A stretch of 64,000 nucleotides of DNA, taken from the NCBI GenBank assembly GCA_037576195.1, contig CM075103.1, positions 33,936,723-34,000,722 on the forward strand. The letters are read 5' to 3'. Origin of the DNA: Phytoseiulus persimilis (lineage: Eukaryota; Arthropoda; Arachnida; Mesostigmata; Phytoseiidae). How positions within the stretch are numbered: position 1 is the stretch's first letter; every line of letters begins with the position of its first letter. Under the pieces are notes generated by a model, which was not told where the DNA came from, searched no databases, and was given only the letters and a program-made list of their open reading frames with translations. The position numbers and the translations under genes were made by a program. Shown here in pieces: positions 36,082-46,862 of this stretch.

Positions 36082-36471
36082 TGCAGGGTGTGTCCTCTAA
36101 GCTGCAACATTTTCGTTGCCTTCTTGTTTTGAGCTGTATTTCGGCCAAATTTCATCCGATCTGGGATTTTTCGATCGGAAGCTCTTGAAGAGACGCATCT
36201 TTTCGCATTTTTATTTTTGAGGACCAGATCACTCACGTTTTCCAGAGCTTGTCGAAGTTTTCCTCAATTCAATCCATGGCCCCAACAAGAACCTACCAGG
36301 GAATCACCGAATCTCAACCAATTTCGGCAGATAAAAAATGGAATACGGGATAAAACGGATAAAAGAGCTTCCGATCCAGAAAAAAATCCCAGATCGGATA
36401 ATATTTGGCCGAAGTACAGCTCAAAACAGAAAAACCACGAAAATGTTGCAGCTTAGAGGACACACCCTGTA
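36082..36471. mobile_element. MITE with long terminal inverted repeats and TA target duplication
   Basis: About 100-bp inverted repeats: CAGGGTGTGTCCTCTAAGCT near 36084 and its reverse complement ending near 36470. They continue inward through TGCAACATTTTCG and GATCTGGGATTTTTCGATCG-like sequence. TA flanks both ends (36080-36081 and 36472-36473), as expected for the Tc1/mariner superfamily. No transposase inside. ORFs within it are by-products of the inverted repeat. Confidence 0.75.
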
Positions 36472-37635
36472 TACCGGTTGATCAGAAAGCAATCAGTATC
36501 CGTCTCGCTGGCACGACCATGGACAGGCTATCTCGGGAAGGAATTGACCTCCCGATAACAGTCGACCTCAGGAACCACCCGGAGACCTGCAAGCGGAAAA
36601 ACGAGGGTATCGACACCACTCCGTTCGCCTGTCCGGCGATGGAAGAGAGATGGAAACTGTCTAGCTGCACGAACCGGCACCGCCTCTCACGAGGAGCGGT
36701 TGATGGTTTTCACCGCATTCGATACAAGAGAAAGAACGGACACGATGAGCCGATGAAATGAGGAGCCCGTTTCTTGCTTGGATGTGGACCTCCTTTTTCA
36801 GTCGTCGACGGACAGCGAGGTGCGAGCTCCTTTCCTCGTCGGCTTGGATGTCCACGTCGCCTGGGGTTGTGTCGCGGTCGTTGACCTCCCCTGCCTGGCC
36901 GTCTGCTACGACTTTGGCCCCCGAGCCCTGCCTCTGGAATGACGAAGTATCTCTTTTCGCGATTTCTGACCAAGTCTTCTGAAGGCGACTCTTCATCGTT
37001 CGGGAGCGTGTAAAGTGAAGTTATCTCCTTTGGGTAACGGTATAGTTATCGTTTTCGTCGCGTGAGCTCTCCTGGAACAGGTCCATGATGAATCGCGGTG
37101 CTGCCTCTTTTTTTCCAATGATTTCGGCTCAAGGGGCCATCGAAGGTGTCGATAAGCTCGACAGAGATTTAGCAACGCGACAGAGATGCTCTCGCGTTCG
37201 GTGTCGACCCTTCCGATGTTCCATTCGAGCTCCGCCCAAGCAACGTTGTTCCATAGTCAGCATCTGGAAATGAGAGGGCCTGAATCAAAGCTTTTGGCTC
37301 GCATCTCAAAGCTTCGAAATCAGAAACCGGCACGGCTGTTGCACGGATTCCAATCGGATCGGCGGCTGCCGACTTGATCCCCATGAGCTCATTCACTTGT
37401 TTTCGGTCCTTCGTTCGGATAGGTCGCAAGGTTTCCCATGATAGTCCGGAGGAAAGGAAACTCAGAGCTGGAGGGCGTCGTTGTGGACTTCACAGCGAGA
37501 ACAGATCTTGGTCACGGCACAATATGTTGACAACAAGAAGCGAAGCCTATCTGGCGTTCGACTGCGGATGCTGGATACACGAAATCAGTTCACATGCAGT
37601 GGTTTTGATAGAAAAATAAAGAGAGCTCTTTCCGG
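36472..37635. other. no gene confidently recognised
   Basis: Overlapping ORFs on both strands (for example minus 36996-36661, starting MKSRLQKTWSEIAKRD) without a known family. One of them may be an exon, but nothing decides the strand. Confidence 0.3.
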
Positions 37636-38181
37636 GTGGGATATCTCAGTGGAGCTCTCGTATCACGGATGCTCTCCACTATTGCTTATCTTCCTTGGCG
37701 CTACAATATGCGACGCCGGGCTTGGATTCAACGGGCTCGGAGTACTACAAATACTTCTGTAGAATGGACAACCACCATGGTAAGCCTCGCCTTTCCCCTC
37801 GCCTGCCGCTCTGTCCATTCGCAATCGCGGCCTTCCGAGGTTGGGCTCGTAAAGTTAGACGGCCTGTTCGACACATTTCAACGCTCACTGACAAGCTATT
37901 CGCAGATCCAGACTGGACCTGAAGGCATCCTGATCGAGGGCACCCGCAAAGAGCAGTACAACGCCAGAAGGGCGGAGATGCTCCAGAAATATGTTCCGGC
38001 TTGTCAAGTTCTCAACAGGAAGAGAGGCGAAACCGAACGGCGCTCGATGAAGTACCCGCGCGTGATCCTCGACAGGCAGACTATCAGAATCGATCGCTCG
38101 GCGACTCCTCGCCATGACGAATTTCATGTCGACCGAAGTCGACTGACACTCTGCGGTCGGAGAAATTGTCTCTGGGAATAA
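37636..38181 (+). CDS. uncharacterised ORF, possibly two exons
   Basis: The frame is open for 181 codons. It contains a plausible in-phase GT-AG intron (GTAAGC at 37780, CGCAG ending at 37905), so the middle may be spliced out. The part after 37906 (TGPEGILIEGTRKEQYNARR, then MLQKYVPACQVLNRKRGE) is charged and soluble-looking and more protein-like than its surroundings. No family recognised. It may be linked with the exon at 38355-38477, but I cannot support a junction. Confidence 0.3.
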   Translation: MGYLSGALVSRMLSTIAYLPWRYNMRRRAWIQRARSTTNTSVEWTTTMVSLAFPLACRSVHSQSRPSEVGLVKLDGLFDTFQRSLTSYSQIQTGPEGILIEGTRKEQYNARRAEMLQKYVPACQVLNRKRGETERRSMKYPRVILDRQTIRIDRSATPRHDEFHVDRSRLTLCGRRNCLWE

Positions 38182-38354
38182 ACTAACAATGAGGGATTTC
38201 GATGAGCAGCTGCGTCATGGCGGTCAGTGGATGGGGAATTCCTGGTGACGAAACTCTGCCGCATTCATAGCTCAAGACCCCGACGAGTGATCGGCATCGG
38301 ATCTTACATCTGAGTCGTCGAATGCGGCTCGAGTTATCGACTCCAGGAGACATA

Positions 38355-38477
38355 AATATCGCAGCTGTTTGCCGTATGAAGAGCCGAGCGCATTCATTCA
38401 ACGATTTGAATCGACGTTCCCATGGAGACGATTTCAGCGGCTCGGATGACGACTTTGAATACCGAACTCTGAAGTAG
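38355..38477 (+). CDS. possible terminal exon of an unknown gene
   Basis: After an acceptor-like ATATCGCAG the frame reads VCRMKSRAHSFNDLNRRSH, then an acidic GDDFSGSDDDFEYRTLK and a TAG stop. The composition (basic, then acidic, then a short tail) is typical of a real C-terminus. No upstream exon can be assigned with confidence. It ends about 120 bp before the receptor-like gene. Confidence 0.3.
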   Translation, partial: NIAAVCRMKSRAHSFNDLNRRSHGDDFSGSDDDFEYRTLK

Positions 38478-38594
38478 TTTCATTTCCTCCGCGATAAATC
38501 GAAACCAGGAGTCACAGCGACTCCCCAACCTAGCACACCTCTGACTTCAGCAACTTTCGTGGAGTCACTGTGAGCTATTTTGTGGAGTTCTCGC

Positions 38595-39509
38595 ATGGAC
38601 GGGAACGATAAACTCCGTATCGGGTGTGAGAACACGGAATCTATGAGACATGATGGTCCAAACTCTGACGTCGAGCGAGCGGACGCAGTTACGAGCTGCG
38701 ATTTACTTTTCCGCTCAGTGTGCGCCATCGTCGGTCTTCAGATCAGTAAGAACAAGAAGCGTTGGCTTAGGTTTCTCTCATTCGCGATTTGGCTCTCGAT
38801 CCATTCGTTCGGTGTGGTGATCTTGGTCACGCACTTCCAGAATGACGGCTGGCAACTCGTAAGTTTTTCGAGTTTCGCCTACTTCGCCAGGTCACTGACA
38901 CTCGTCGGTGCGGCTCTGTTCTCTTTCATCCAGTTTTCCCTCATGCATGATGCCATTGAATCAACGATGCAGGGGAATGGGAGATTTCTTGGTTCATTTC
39001 ACCTGCCCGGCCTTTCTCGCTCTGAAGTACATTCGTTTATCAGCATCCGGGACACACGCCATGTTGCTGAGAGCTTACTCCGGTTCGCGTGGGTGCTCGC
39101 TCTCTATCATTTGCGAATATTCATGTCAGCGGTCCGCGCTGTGAACGATTTGCTCCACATGGAGAGAACTTGGTGCACCGTCATCAGTTTAATCATGGAG
39201 CACTCCGCTGTGTTAATTCAACTGCTCGAGCTCGCCAGAAAGAGCACGATGCTACGGCGTTCGTGTCTCGAAGTTGAGCGAAGATTGTCGAACGGGAGTC
39301 GCATGATCGTCGGAAAGAGAATGGATGAGATCCTCTCGGTTTCACGTTTCCACGAAGATTTATACGTCCTACGCAACGGCTGCTACCCTTTGGAGATTGG
39401 GAACTCCCTTAGCTTCCTCACGACTTCTGCCACAGGCGCCGCCGTCGTCCTCCAATTCGATTTCCAGATAGTGCGAACTCTCTCTACTCTCGGCGGGACG
39501 ACGCCGTGA
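38595..39509 (+). CDS. gustatory-receptor-like membrane protein (7tm_7 family, short)
   Basis: From the first ATG in frame, 304 residues. Several hydrophobic helices are visible: FLSFAIWLSIHSFGVVILV, SFAYFARSLTLVGAALF, LLRFAWVLALYHLRIFM and WCTVISLIMEHSAVLIQLL, plus a last one near residues 270-290. The last helix contains TTSATGAAVVLQFD. This resembles the TY-h5-QF signature that marks helix 7 of arthropod gustatory receptors, which are chemosensory ligand-gated channels in the plasma membrane. The order (charged N-terminus, helix pairs, a charged loop after helix 4, then the QF helix) also fits. Typical members are about 370-450 residues. Here helices 5-6 seem to be missing, so this is either a decayed copy or one with an unrecognised exon. 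No intron is evident. Family assignment is from pattern recognition only. Confidence 0.45.
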   Translation: MDGNDKLRIGCENTESMRHDGPNSDVERADAVTSCDLLFRSVCAIVGLQISKNKKRWLRFLSFAIWLSIHSFGVVILVTHFQNDGWQLVSFSSFAYFARSLTLVGAALFSFIQFSLMHDAIESTMQGNGRFLGSFHLPGLSRSEVHSFISIRDTRHVAESLLRFAWVLALYHLRIFMSAVRAVNDLLHMERTWCTVISLIMEHSAVLIQLLELARKSTMLRRSCLEVERRLSNGSRMIVGKRMDEILSVSRFHEDLYVLRNGCYPLEIGNSLSFLTTSATGAAVVLQFDFQIVRTLSTLGGTTP

Positions 39510-40139
39510 TTTATTCCAGAGGTGTTCCTGTGGAATTGAGCTTCTCGTCCTCTCTGATTTCTCCAGCCCGAGATGAATAGCTCCCCACTGTTCGGGCAGA
39601 AACTTATCAACGATCCTACGCCCAGGCAGCTTAGTCTCCTGATTCTGATGGCCTCAAGATTTCATTTTCCCTATAGATCATTTTGTCTCCATTTCGTCCG
39701 ATATGAGTTCAGGTCTCAAGACCTTGAGACTTGACATTCACAGCACGGCGTCTGACATGTCGATCGTATTCAGTTTATCTCATCCAATCCCGAAATTCGG
39801 CCGCGAGAGTCGCGTTGGAAAGGTGGGAGAGAACAGTACTTAACCATGTAATTCGCACCTTCCTGAGTTATTCGTTTATATGGGGAAAAACACCCTTAGT
39901 TGGGGAAGCTCATGTCCACTAAGAACTCAAAGAAAATATGATAACCAGGGGGGAATCGCTTGAGCGAAGGTCTGCGGAGATCCTTGCTCTCCTACGAGTT
40001 CAATGCAACCATTTGGGTATTCTCCTTTTTTTTTCATTGCGAGTCGTTATTGAGGTCTTTCCACCAGAAAGTTTCAATTTAGATCAGATGAAAAACGTCG
40101 CTACGCTCAATCATACTTTACGCATTTTGATTCAGTAGT
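39510..40139. other. no gene recognised
   Basis: Short ORFs only; no repeat or RNA gene seen. Confidence 0.4.
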
Positions 40140-40975
40140 CTTGGAGCTCAGTATTGCAGCCGGTTTGATGATCTCGGCGAGGAAAAACGCGTTGGATAGA
40201 TAGTAAATGGCGGCAGCTTCATGAGAATAGCAGCCCACCGTGCGAGCTCCGTTTTTACACTCGTAATAGTGACGCCGGATTGCTTTGTATCCAGTGGAGT
40301 CCGGGATGTAGTCGATTTAGCATCGGTATTGTTTCGCCCCCACATTACGCAACTGAACTAGGAGTTCGAGGAACAGGTTGTCGTCGCGGTGGTACTCAGC
40401 GTACGGTTGGAGACGGGACTGCTTGTGACAGCTGATACGTGCGTGTGAACGAAATCTTCAGGTCACCCTCCTTCAGTTCCGGAAAGTCATCAATCAAGTG
40501 GCAGTTAATGCCCATCCACGGCCGCTGGGCTGAATACCATTTCTTCGCTTTAACCTCAACTTGCAGGGAATAGGAAATGCTTCTCATCTCTTTCATGCGC
40601 TCCAAGACTTCATCGAACATGCTCTGGTCGGACGTCAGACGCTCCCCGAAGCGCTTGTTCGAGTACCATGCGATCCGGAACATAGTTCCGATTTTCGGGA
40701 GCAAGTTATTTTCAACTCTATGATCGAAAATCCTGTACTTCTGCTTGAGGATACTGTGAACAGCTTCCTTAGCCCACCGGATTCTCGTCACAAACCGAGA
40801 CGCGTCAGCCTCATCGGCTGTCAGCTGCTCTTCAGGAGACATCCAGATCGGCATAAGCACCGTGAGACCTCTCTCGTTCCAAGTGATCTTCACGTCCATG
40901 AATCCGCGGTCGAGGAAGCAAACGTCACCTCTTTCAAGGAAACCGCCGAGTTCTGTGTTGGTGTTCTCATGTAGC
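40140..40975 (-). pseudogene. DDE_Tnp_4-type transposase with SWIM-like zinc finger, 5' truncated
   Basis: The minus-strand frame begins without a start at about 40975, upstream of FLERGDVCFLDRGFMDV, which contains a catalytic Asp (CFLDRGF). It continues with QLTADEADASRFVTRIRW and VKAKKWYSAQRPWMG to a stop at 40396. In a neighbouring frame from about 40410 to 40140 the family's C-terminal module follows: NLFLELLVQLRNVGAKQYRC, then CKNGARTVGCYSH, a SWIM-like Cys/His zinc motif. So there is at least one frameshift near 40400 and one in-frame stop after QYRC. The first catalytic Asp and the N-terminal DNA-binding part are missing. It is a dead DNA transposon piece of the type common in ticks and other arthropods. 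Confidence 0.65.
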
Positions 40976-41129
40976 TGCCGCCATCTACTCTACCCCTCCC
41001 ACTCTCTACCCCTACTTGGTGCGGATATGGTGTATATTACCATTAGGGGGCAAGCAAGTATCCTATGGGAGTAGCGAAACGATTTTTGAAGGAGCTCGAT
41101 CTCTCTCCTGGAGCTCCCTATGGAATACT

Positions 41130-41455
41130 CCATGGAATTCTCAGGGAAGCCAATCTGGCCATTACTCTCCTACTCTGGAGGGGTGATTCTGAGACCGATC
41201 TTGCCATTACTCTCCTACTCTGGAGGGGTGATTCCAGGAACAATCTGACAATACTTTCCCGAGTCCGGGAGGGTGCTTCCTAGACGAATCTGACCGTACT
41301 TTCCAAAACCTGGAGGGGTGATTCCGTCTCCAATCTGACCATTACTTTCCGAGTTTGGAGGAGTGATCGCGGGACCAATCTGACTATACTTTTCCAAGTC
41401 TGGAGGGGTGATTCCGAGACCAATCTGACCATTACTTCTCGAAACCTTAATGCTG
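41130..41455 (+). repeat. diverged 45-bp satellite block, plus orientation
   Basis: About seven monomers recognisable by CTGGAGGGGTGATTC and CCAATCTGACCATTAC. They are much more diverged and less regular than the main array, with indels. The unique tail AGTGAAGAGAGGGAAAAGTG follows. Confidence 0.8.
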
Positions 41456-41632
41456 ACCCAGTGAAGAGAGGGAAAAGTGCCTCGATCCCAGGTCAGAATC
41501 CTATCGAGAATCGGTGGCCACCCCCGAAGGTGTCCCGATGACACCACATGTTAGGCAAGGTGTGTCTGTCAGCAGTAGACTCCCGAAGCAAGGGACGGGC
41601 CAGCCAGCGTAGTCGGCCGAAGGCCGGCTAGT
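41456..41632 (+). mobile_element. satellite tail with Helitron-like 3' end (hairpin plus CTAGT)
   Basis: The tail GTGAAGAGAGGGAAAAGTGC and CCTCGATCCCAGG matches 25790-25820. It ends with the hairpin CGGCC-GAA-GGCCG (41614-41626) followed by CTAG (41628-41631) and T, which is the canonical Helitron 3' terminus and insertion context. About 100 bp in the middle differ from the other two copies. Confidence 0.5.
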
Positions 41633-41689
41633 TATATATATAATATATGTCGCAGACACCGAATCGGTGATATAAATGAAATTATATAT

Positions 41690-42170
41690 GTTACCAGTCG
41701 GCCGCGCTGTGGGCGGTTGAACAGCGTTCCCTGGCATCGAGGCACTTTTCTCTCTCTTCACTGGGTCAGCATTCAGCATCATGGTTTCAAAAAGTATCGT
41801 CAGATTGGTTTCGTGATCACCCTTCCAGAGTTGAAAAGTAATGGTAAGATTGGTCTCGGAATCACCCCTCCAGAGTTAGAAAGGAATGGTCAGATTGGTC
41901 CCGGTATCACCCCTCCAGAGTTGGAAAGTAATTCTTAGATTGGTTCCGGAATCACCCCTCCAGAGTTGAAAAGTAATGCTCAGATTGGTCTCGGAATAAC
42001 CTCTCCTGGTTTCGAAGAGTATGGTCAGATTGGTATCGTCAGATTGGTCTCGGAATCAGCCCTCCAACTTTTGAGAAGAATGATCAAATTGGTCTCGGAA
42101 TAATCTCTCCTGGCTTCCAAGAGTATGGTCAGATTCGTTTCGGAATCACCCCTCTAGACTCGGAAAACGC
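41690..42170 (-). repeat. satellite block and tail, inverted copy
   Basis: Reading the minus strand: diverged monomers (about 42170-41800), then the tail with CAGTGAAGAGAGAGAAAAGTG and TCGATGCCAGGGAACGCTG, ending CGCGGCCGACTGGT near 41692. This copy faces the plus-strand tail end-on, with about 60 bp of AT-rich DNA between them (41633-41692). The upstream edge cuts into a Tigger transposase. Confidence 0.7.
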
Positions 42171-42986
42171 TCTCACGTCGGGAAGGGAAGTGTGATCATA
42201 CCATTCCCTGAAGATGTCACTCGTCATCCAAGCCTTCTTCTGGCCCTTGTTAACCACTGGAACACTCGTTCCCCGGAAGCATCTCGGATTCTGTGATTTT
42301 CCAATAACGAACATTGGAATTTTATGATTCCCAGTCATGTTAGCGCACACCATGGCAGTGATCCGCTCCTTGCTACTTTCGTGCCTTGGAACAGATTGTT
42401 CTCGACGAGATGCCAGGGATTTGCTTGGCAACGCTTTGTAGACCAGTCCAGTTTCATCTGCGTTGAAGACAAAACCAGGATCATACCCCTCAGATGCTAC
42501 GAACGCTCTGAAGTCGTTTCAAAATGACTCAGCTGCTTCTGCGTTCGCAGAAATTCTTTCACCTTCGAGTCCCCGTTGGCGTATCCCATGTCGTTGCTTG
42601 AACTTTCCCAACCAACCCTGGCTCGCCTTGAAATTAGGGTCTCCTCCGAGTCGTTGATCCAGGCTCAATGCTTTCTCACAGATAACATAGCCCGACACAG
42701 GGAATCCGAGCCTCCGTTTCTGTTCGAACCATATGATCAAGGCTGCATCCAGAACTTCATTCTTAGGTTTCTTCATAGCCTTAGCATTGGCGCGTCCACG
42801 ATGTTCGTTTACTGCCTCCGCGTAATTCTTCAGGCTTTGCGCATCCTTCTTCATTCGCGAAATGGCAGAAACGGAGACATTGTACCTCGTGGCTAGGACT
42901 CCAACCTGTGTGCTTTCTTGCAGAGATTGGATGATGGCCAATTTATCTTGAATGCTCAATATCGTTCTGGGCTTTCTTTGAGACAT
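42171..42986 (-). pseudogene. Tigger/pogo transposase, one in-frame stop, 3' truncated
   Basis: From ATG at 42986 (MSQRKPRTILSIQDKLAII). An N-terminal CENP-B/psq helix-turn-helix (VGVLATRYNVSVSAISRMKK) is followed by the second helix-turn-helix (ASQGWLGKFKQRHGI), then the DDE_1 domain with its first catalytic Asp in FNADETGL and AMVCANMTGNHKIPMFVIGK. One in-frame TGA at 42519-42521 interrupts an otherwise continuous frame. The gene is cut near 42170, where satellite sequence begins, so the later catalytic residues are lost. The family is a cut-and-paste DNA transposase. Confidence 0.8.
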
Positions 42987-43299
42987 AGTCTCCACGCACC
43001 AGAACTCGATGACTGAAGAGGCAAGAGCACGATGCGTGTTGTCACTCCGGATGCTCGAAACGCAATGCGACAAAAGCAATCTCGACATGCCGTCACATTC
43101 ATGAAGCTTTCTCGAAGCTATCTCAAAGCTCGGGCTCGGAGCCCTTGCGAAAGAGTTGTGTTGACAAGACAAAATTATTTTATTATTCATTCAACTGCAT
43201 TCCGCTAAACCTATATACTCTTTCGAATATTTTATGAACGATCCGAAGGACTTTAGATCCAGGAAAGGCCCGAAGAATCTTATTCTGTTTGGAGCATGC

Positions 43300-43430
43300 T
43301 GTACCTCAAAACCTCGATTATATCAACTCCGATGAATGAACCTCGATCATATCAAAACCTCTATTATATCAAACCTCGATTAACTCAACGAATTCTGACA
43401 TCCATTATTGATATCATCGAGGTTTTACTC
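43300..43430 (-). repeat. 5' terminal region of the Tigger element with repeated AACCTCGATTATATCAA units
   Basis: Four or five copies of ACCTCGATTATATCAA in both orientations lie upstream of the transposase start. The outermost (minus strand, near 43425) reads GTAAAACCTCGATGATATCA, which resembles pogo/Tigger ends and the CAGTACAACCTCGATTATTT ends at 50605 and 53227. The partner 3' end is lost. Confidence 0.6.
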
Positions 43431-45339
43431 TTTATATATAAGGGTCATACGAATTTCATAGGGCCCTGTTCGTGCTTTGTGAGAGAAGCCCATTCCATTG
43501 ACCGCCGATGTCTCTGAGACACTGCAACGTCAGATGGAACGAATCGTGCAATCAAGCAAACGGAACATGGGGAAAACTGATGATAACGAACTTATCGACG
43601 CCAATTTCAGCAACGAACGATCAAGTTGCCGTCCGGGGCAGCTTTTTCTCTGTGAAAAATGAACTCGGACACTCCCCGGTGCTCACCCACCTGGTATGGC
43701 CCTCGCGGGTCATACCAGAGTACAGTCCCGTGGTTGGTACCCTCACTTTTGCGCATAAATTCGCCTTCTCGATTCATCGTAACGACTCATGACAGGGGAG
43801 CCTCTTCCTGCGTCCTGTATGACGCATTGCCTTCCCCTAACGGCCACATGAAGCTCCGAGGTACTCGAACGCTATTCGGACTTACTTCGTCGAATTGTAT
43901 CTGGAGCCCTCAGTGAAATCGGCCTCTTCCACGTTGAATGAGTTTATGAGTTTATTCCCTTCACTTGAAGGTATCAGATAGCCCATACATGAATGTAATA
44001 AAATTATTTAGTTCATCGCGACCGGAACAGATCAGCCAACGGGACTCAGACGAGACACTTACGATCCCGCTCAGTCCTTCGGATCTAGCCGGATAAGTTA
44101 GGTTTAGGTGCCCCACCTCGACGGATCTTCTTGAAAACGACAGGATCGTGTTCTCTATGTGGAAGAACGTATTCCTGAAGTTTTCAGCCTTTTCCGTTAC
44201 CTAGATCCAAATCTATTAACATTAATTGAAAATAGTTCAATTAAATCCGCATGGTCAAGAGCAAACTTAAAATCGTTATATCTAGAGAACCGCTGGGCGT
44301 ACAGCGTCGAACGACAACTTTTTGGAAAGCTTTGGATCAGATCGCATGATTTCGAAGGCATCAAAAATCGAGGGTTTCCCAATTTAAAGGGTTGATACCC
44401 TTCCCGTGGCAGGCCAATCGGAGAAAACCAGAATGTAGCCCCGAGTACCCTCTTCCTACTCAAGAAGTTTCATCCAAATCGGAGCTTAGCCTCCGGAATT
44501 ATCGCTCCGAGTAGGTAACCGACCAGACCCCTCTCTCACTTTGGAGTCCGGACTTTTTTCCTTGGACTCTCCCTCCCCCCCGCGGCTTACAGCCGTTGCT
44601 AGACATGCCTTACCGCGCCGCGGAAAGCGAAAATTATTCCCGCTCTCCCCAGAGCGGAAAATCACATTTCCGCTTCGGTCGGCGCGGGAATCGATTGGAA
44701 TTATTCTTGATGAGCATTCCTTGAGCCGAGGGTTCCTCAAAGCAATTATACCGAATACGTACTTGTTAGAGCCGGCCTCATGCATTCGACGTGCCTCAAT
44801 GCCCATGTACGCGGTCGACTCGCCCTAACAGATCATCAGCTCGAGGAGTCATCAGCGTATAGGCCGGAAAATAATTTTCGCGGTCATGGGAAAGGAAGTA
44901 AGAATCGCCGCTACGAGTGTAATAGAACTCGTTTCTGATCTCGGGCTTCCGACTGGGCCCTTCGCAGTTTTTTTTTCTGCCTTGGATTGGCTGGGAGACT
45001 GTCCACGTGAAGCCTGGATTACCAGCAAGCCGTGGATGAAGGACTCTATAAGCTAGTTTCGAGGAGCGATGCCTCCCGGCAGAGCACAGCATGACCAAAA
45101 CCATGATCGTCGTCGGAGCAGAGTCTTGCTATTTGGGAGCGCAAGCAAGATGCTTGCAACGAAAACAAGTGTTGTAACGGGATAAATTGTCTCCGGCCGA
45201 TGCGAGTCTATTGGGCCATAGAAAAGGCAAGAGACGGTTCCGGTGATCCGAGCCCCCGATCGCGGGATTCCCGCTCCCTTATCGAGATCATGGACCGGAC
45301 AAGAGCAACAGCGTACATGCAGAAAATATGAGGTTCGTT
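43431..45339. other. no gene recognised
   Basis: Only short ORFs with no family. The segment 44235-44400 contains AAATCGTTATATCTAGAGAA and CCGCTGGGCGTACAGCG, which resembles 31580-31620 (ATATCTGGAGAACCAGTGG and CTACAGCG). It probably marks an old dispersed repeat. Confidence 0.45.
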
Positions 45340-46350
45340 GGGGTTCGAGGCAAAGGTTCGTTCCATGCTTGCTTTAATGGAGCTCATAGGGCCTGATTTC
45401 CGTACTTGAAAGTCTTTGCCATTTCTATCACTGTGCGATTTTCTCTCTCACTTGCGCCATTCTGTTAGGGTCAGAAGGGAGCCGTCAACCTCTGAAAGAT
45501 CCCAGCACTTGCTAGGATTCTTCCGACCTCTGAGTTGTCGATCCCCCCTCCATTATCGCTGAGAAACTCTGTGACCTTCTGTCCCATGGTATTTGCGTGA
45601 GCTAGTACAGCCTTTAGTGCTTCAGACACCTCTCACTTGTGTTTCAAGAAAAAACCATACTCGAAACGTGTGAAGTCATCCTTGAAGATGACAACGAACC
45701 TGTTCTTGGCCAGTGACCCATCGAAACGACCCACGACATCTGCTGACACAAGTTCTCCCGGCTTGACCGACCTTTTCCTGGTACCAAACTTTAACCGACG
45801 AAACTTTCCGTAAATACACGGCTCACACGGCTCTTTGTCCAACTTGACCTCCATGCCGAGCTCCCTTCTCAGAAGATTTCTCACATGCCTTTTATCTTGA
45901 TGACCCCATCTTTCATGGTATAGTTGCAACATATCTCTCTCCTCAACTACGTGAGAGTTGACTTGACATGTACTCCGAGTACGCACAGACTCCAAGTGCG
46001 CTTCATACAACGAACCGCTTTTTTTACGGTACCCACGAACATTCACTTGACCATAAATTTCGAAATTGCAAAATTCTGACTCCGACACAAACTTGCTGTT
46101 AGCTTTTCGATCATGTGCAGCAAGTACAGAGAAGAGGTTTTTCGAAACTCTCGGTACATGCCAGACATCATGGAGCATGATCACCTCTCCAGCATGTGTG
46201 CGAACGGGAATGACACCTCTACCAACTGCTTGGAGCAATTCTCCTCCAGCAGCTTTCACACAGACTGAAACGATCCAACGTATCAAAACTGAACGAGAAT
46301 TCAATAAGGTTTTGGTCTGATACTCCAATTGAGTCACTAACTCTGGATTC
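45340..46350 (-). mobile_element. Copia fragment of a different family (pre-integrase and integrase)
   Basis: The minus-strand frame covers the end of the protease region, the GAG-pre-integrase domain (RWGHQDKRHVRNLL, then CEPCIYGKFRRL) and the start of the integrase core (VIFKDDFTRFEYGFFLK). Remnants such as FLSDNGG and QNGASERENRT continue to about 45340. Its sequence is not close to the Copia family of copies 1 and 2. No LTR, Gag or RT attached. Fossil with several breaks. Confidence 0.75.
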
Positions 46351-46358
46351 GTTAACCG

Positions 46359-46862
46359 TTAAGAGCCATTAATAGTCTGGAAGCCTTGTGAGCAAACTTG
46401 TTGTAGATACAGGTTCCTGGTTTCAGAACAGTTGAGGAGACATATGTTCATGTCACCCCTCAATGCGCTCTCCGAGACACCACCCAGCCACTTCAAGATC
46501 CCGACGAGGTCTTCGTTTATGAAGGTGTCCAACTTAGAGATAGCCGGGCTCGGTGATCGGTAGACACAGGCCAGACGGGTCCTATTCCTGCCAACCATCA
46601 TTTCCACCAGGACCAGGTCGCATGCCTTTGTCCCCCAGTCGATCTTTACAGACTGGTATTCTTCCCTCACCATTATCGCCACACCGCCGGCCCTGTAGCA
46701 GTCGTTGGAAGCAAAGTGGGCTCTATGTCCCGGCAACGAGATGAGACTTTCCGAGTTTGTCGACAGCCATGTTTCCGTAAGTAATACAATACCCGTGCTT
46801 GACTTTAAGAGGGTACCTACAAACAAGTCAAAGTTCTTTTTAGCACTTTTTATGTTAATCAT
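46359..46862 (-). pseudogene. LINE ORF2 fragment: endonuclease domain
   Basis: Apurinic-type endonuclease motifs in order: VLLTETWLS, AGGVAIMVREEYQSV, LVEMMVGRNRTRLACVYRSPS and RGDMNICLL. It breaks off after FQTINGS, where Copia sequence begins, so RT is missing. It lies just downstream of the ORF1-like frame at 47794-47180 on the same strand, so the two are probably one 3'-truncated LINE. Confidence 0.75.

Noticed and set aside
36003-36456. Two mirrored ORFs on opposite strands with similar peptides
   Set aside because: They are produced by the long inverted repeats of the MITE at 36082-36471.
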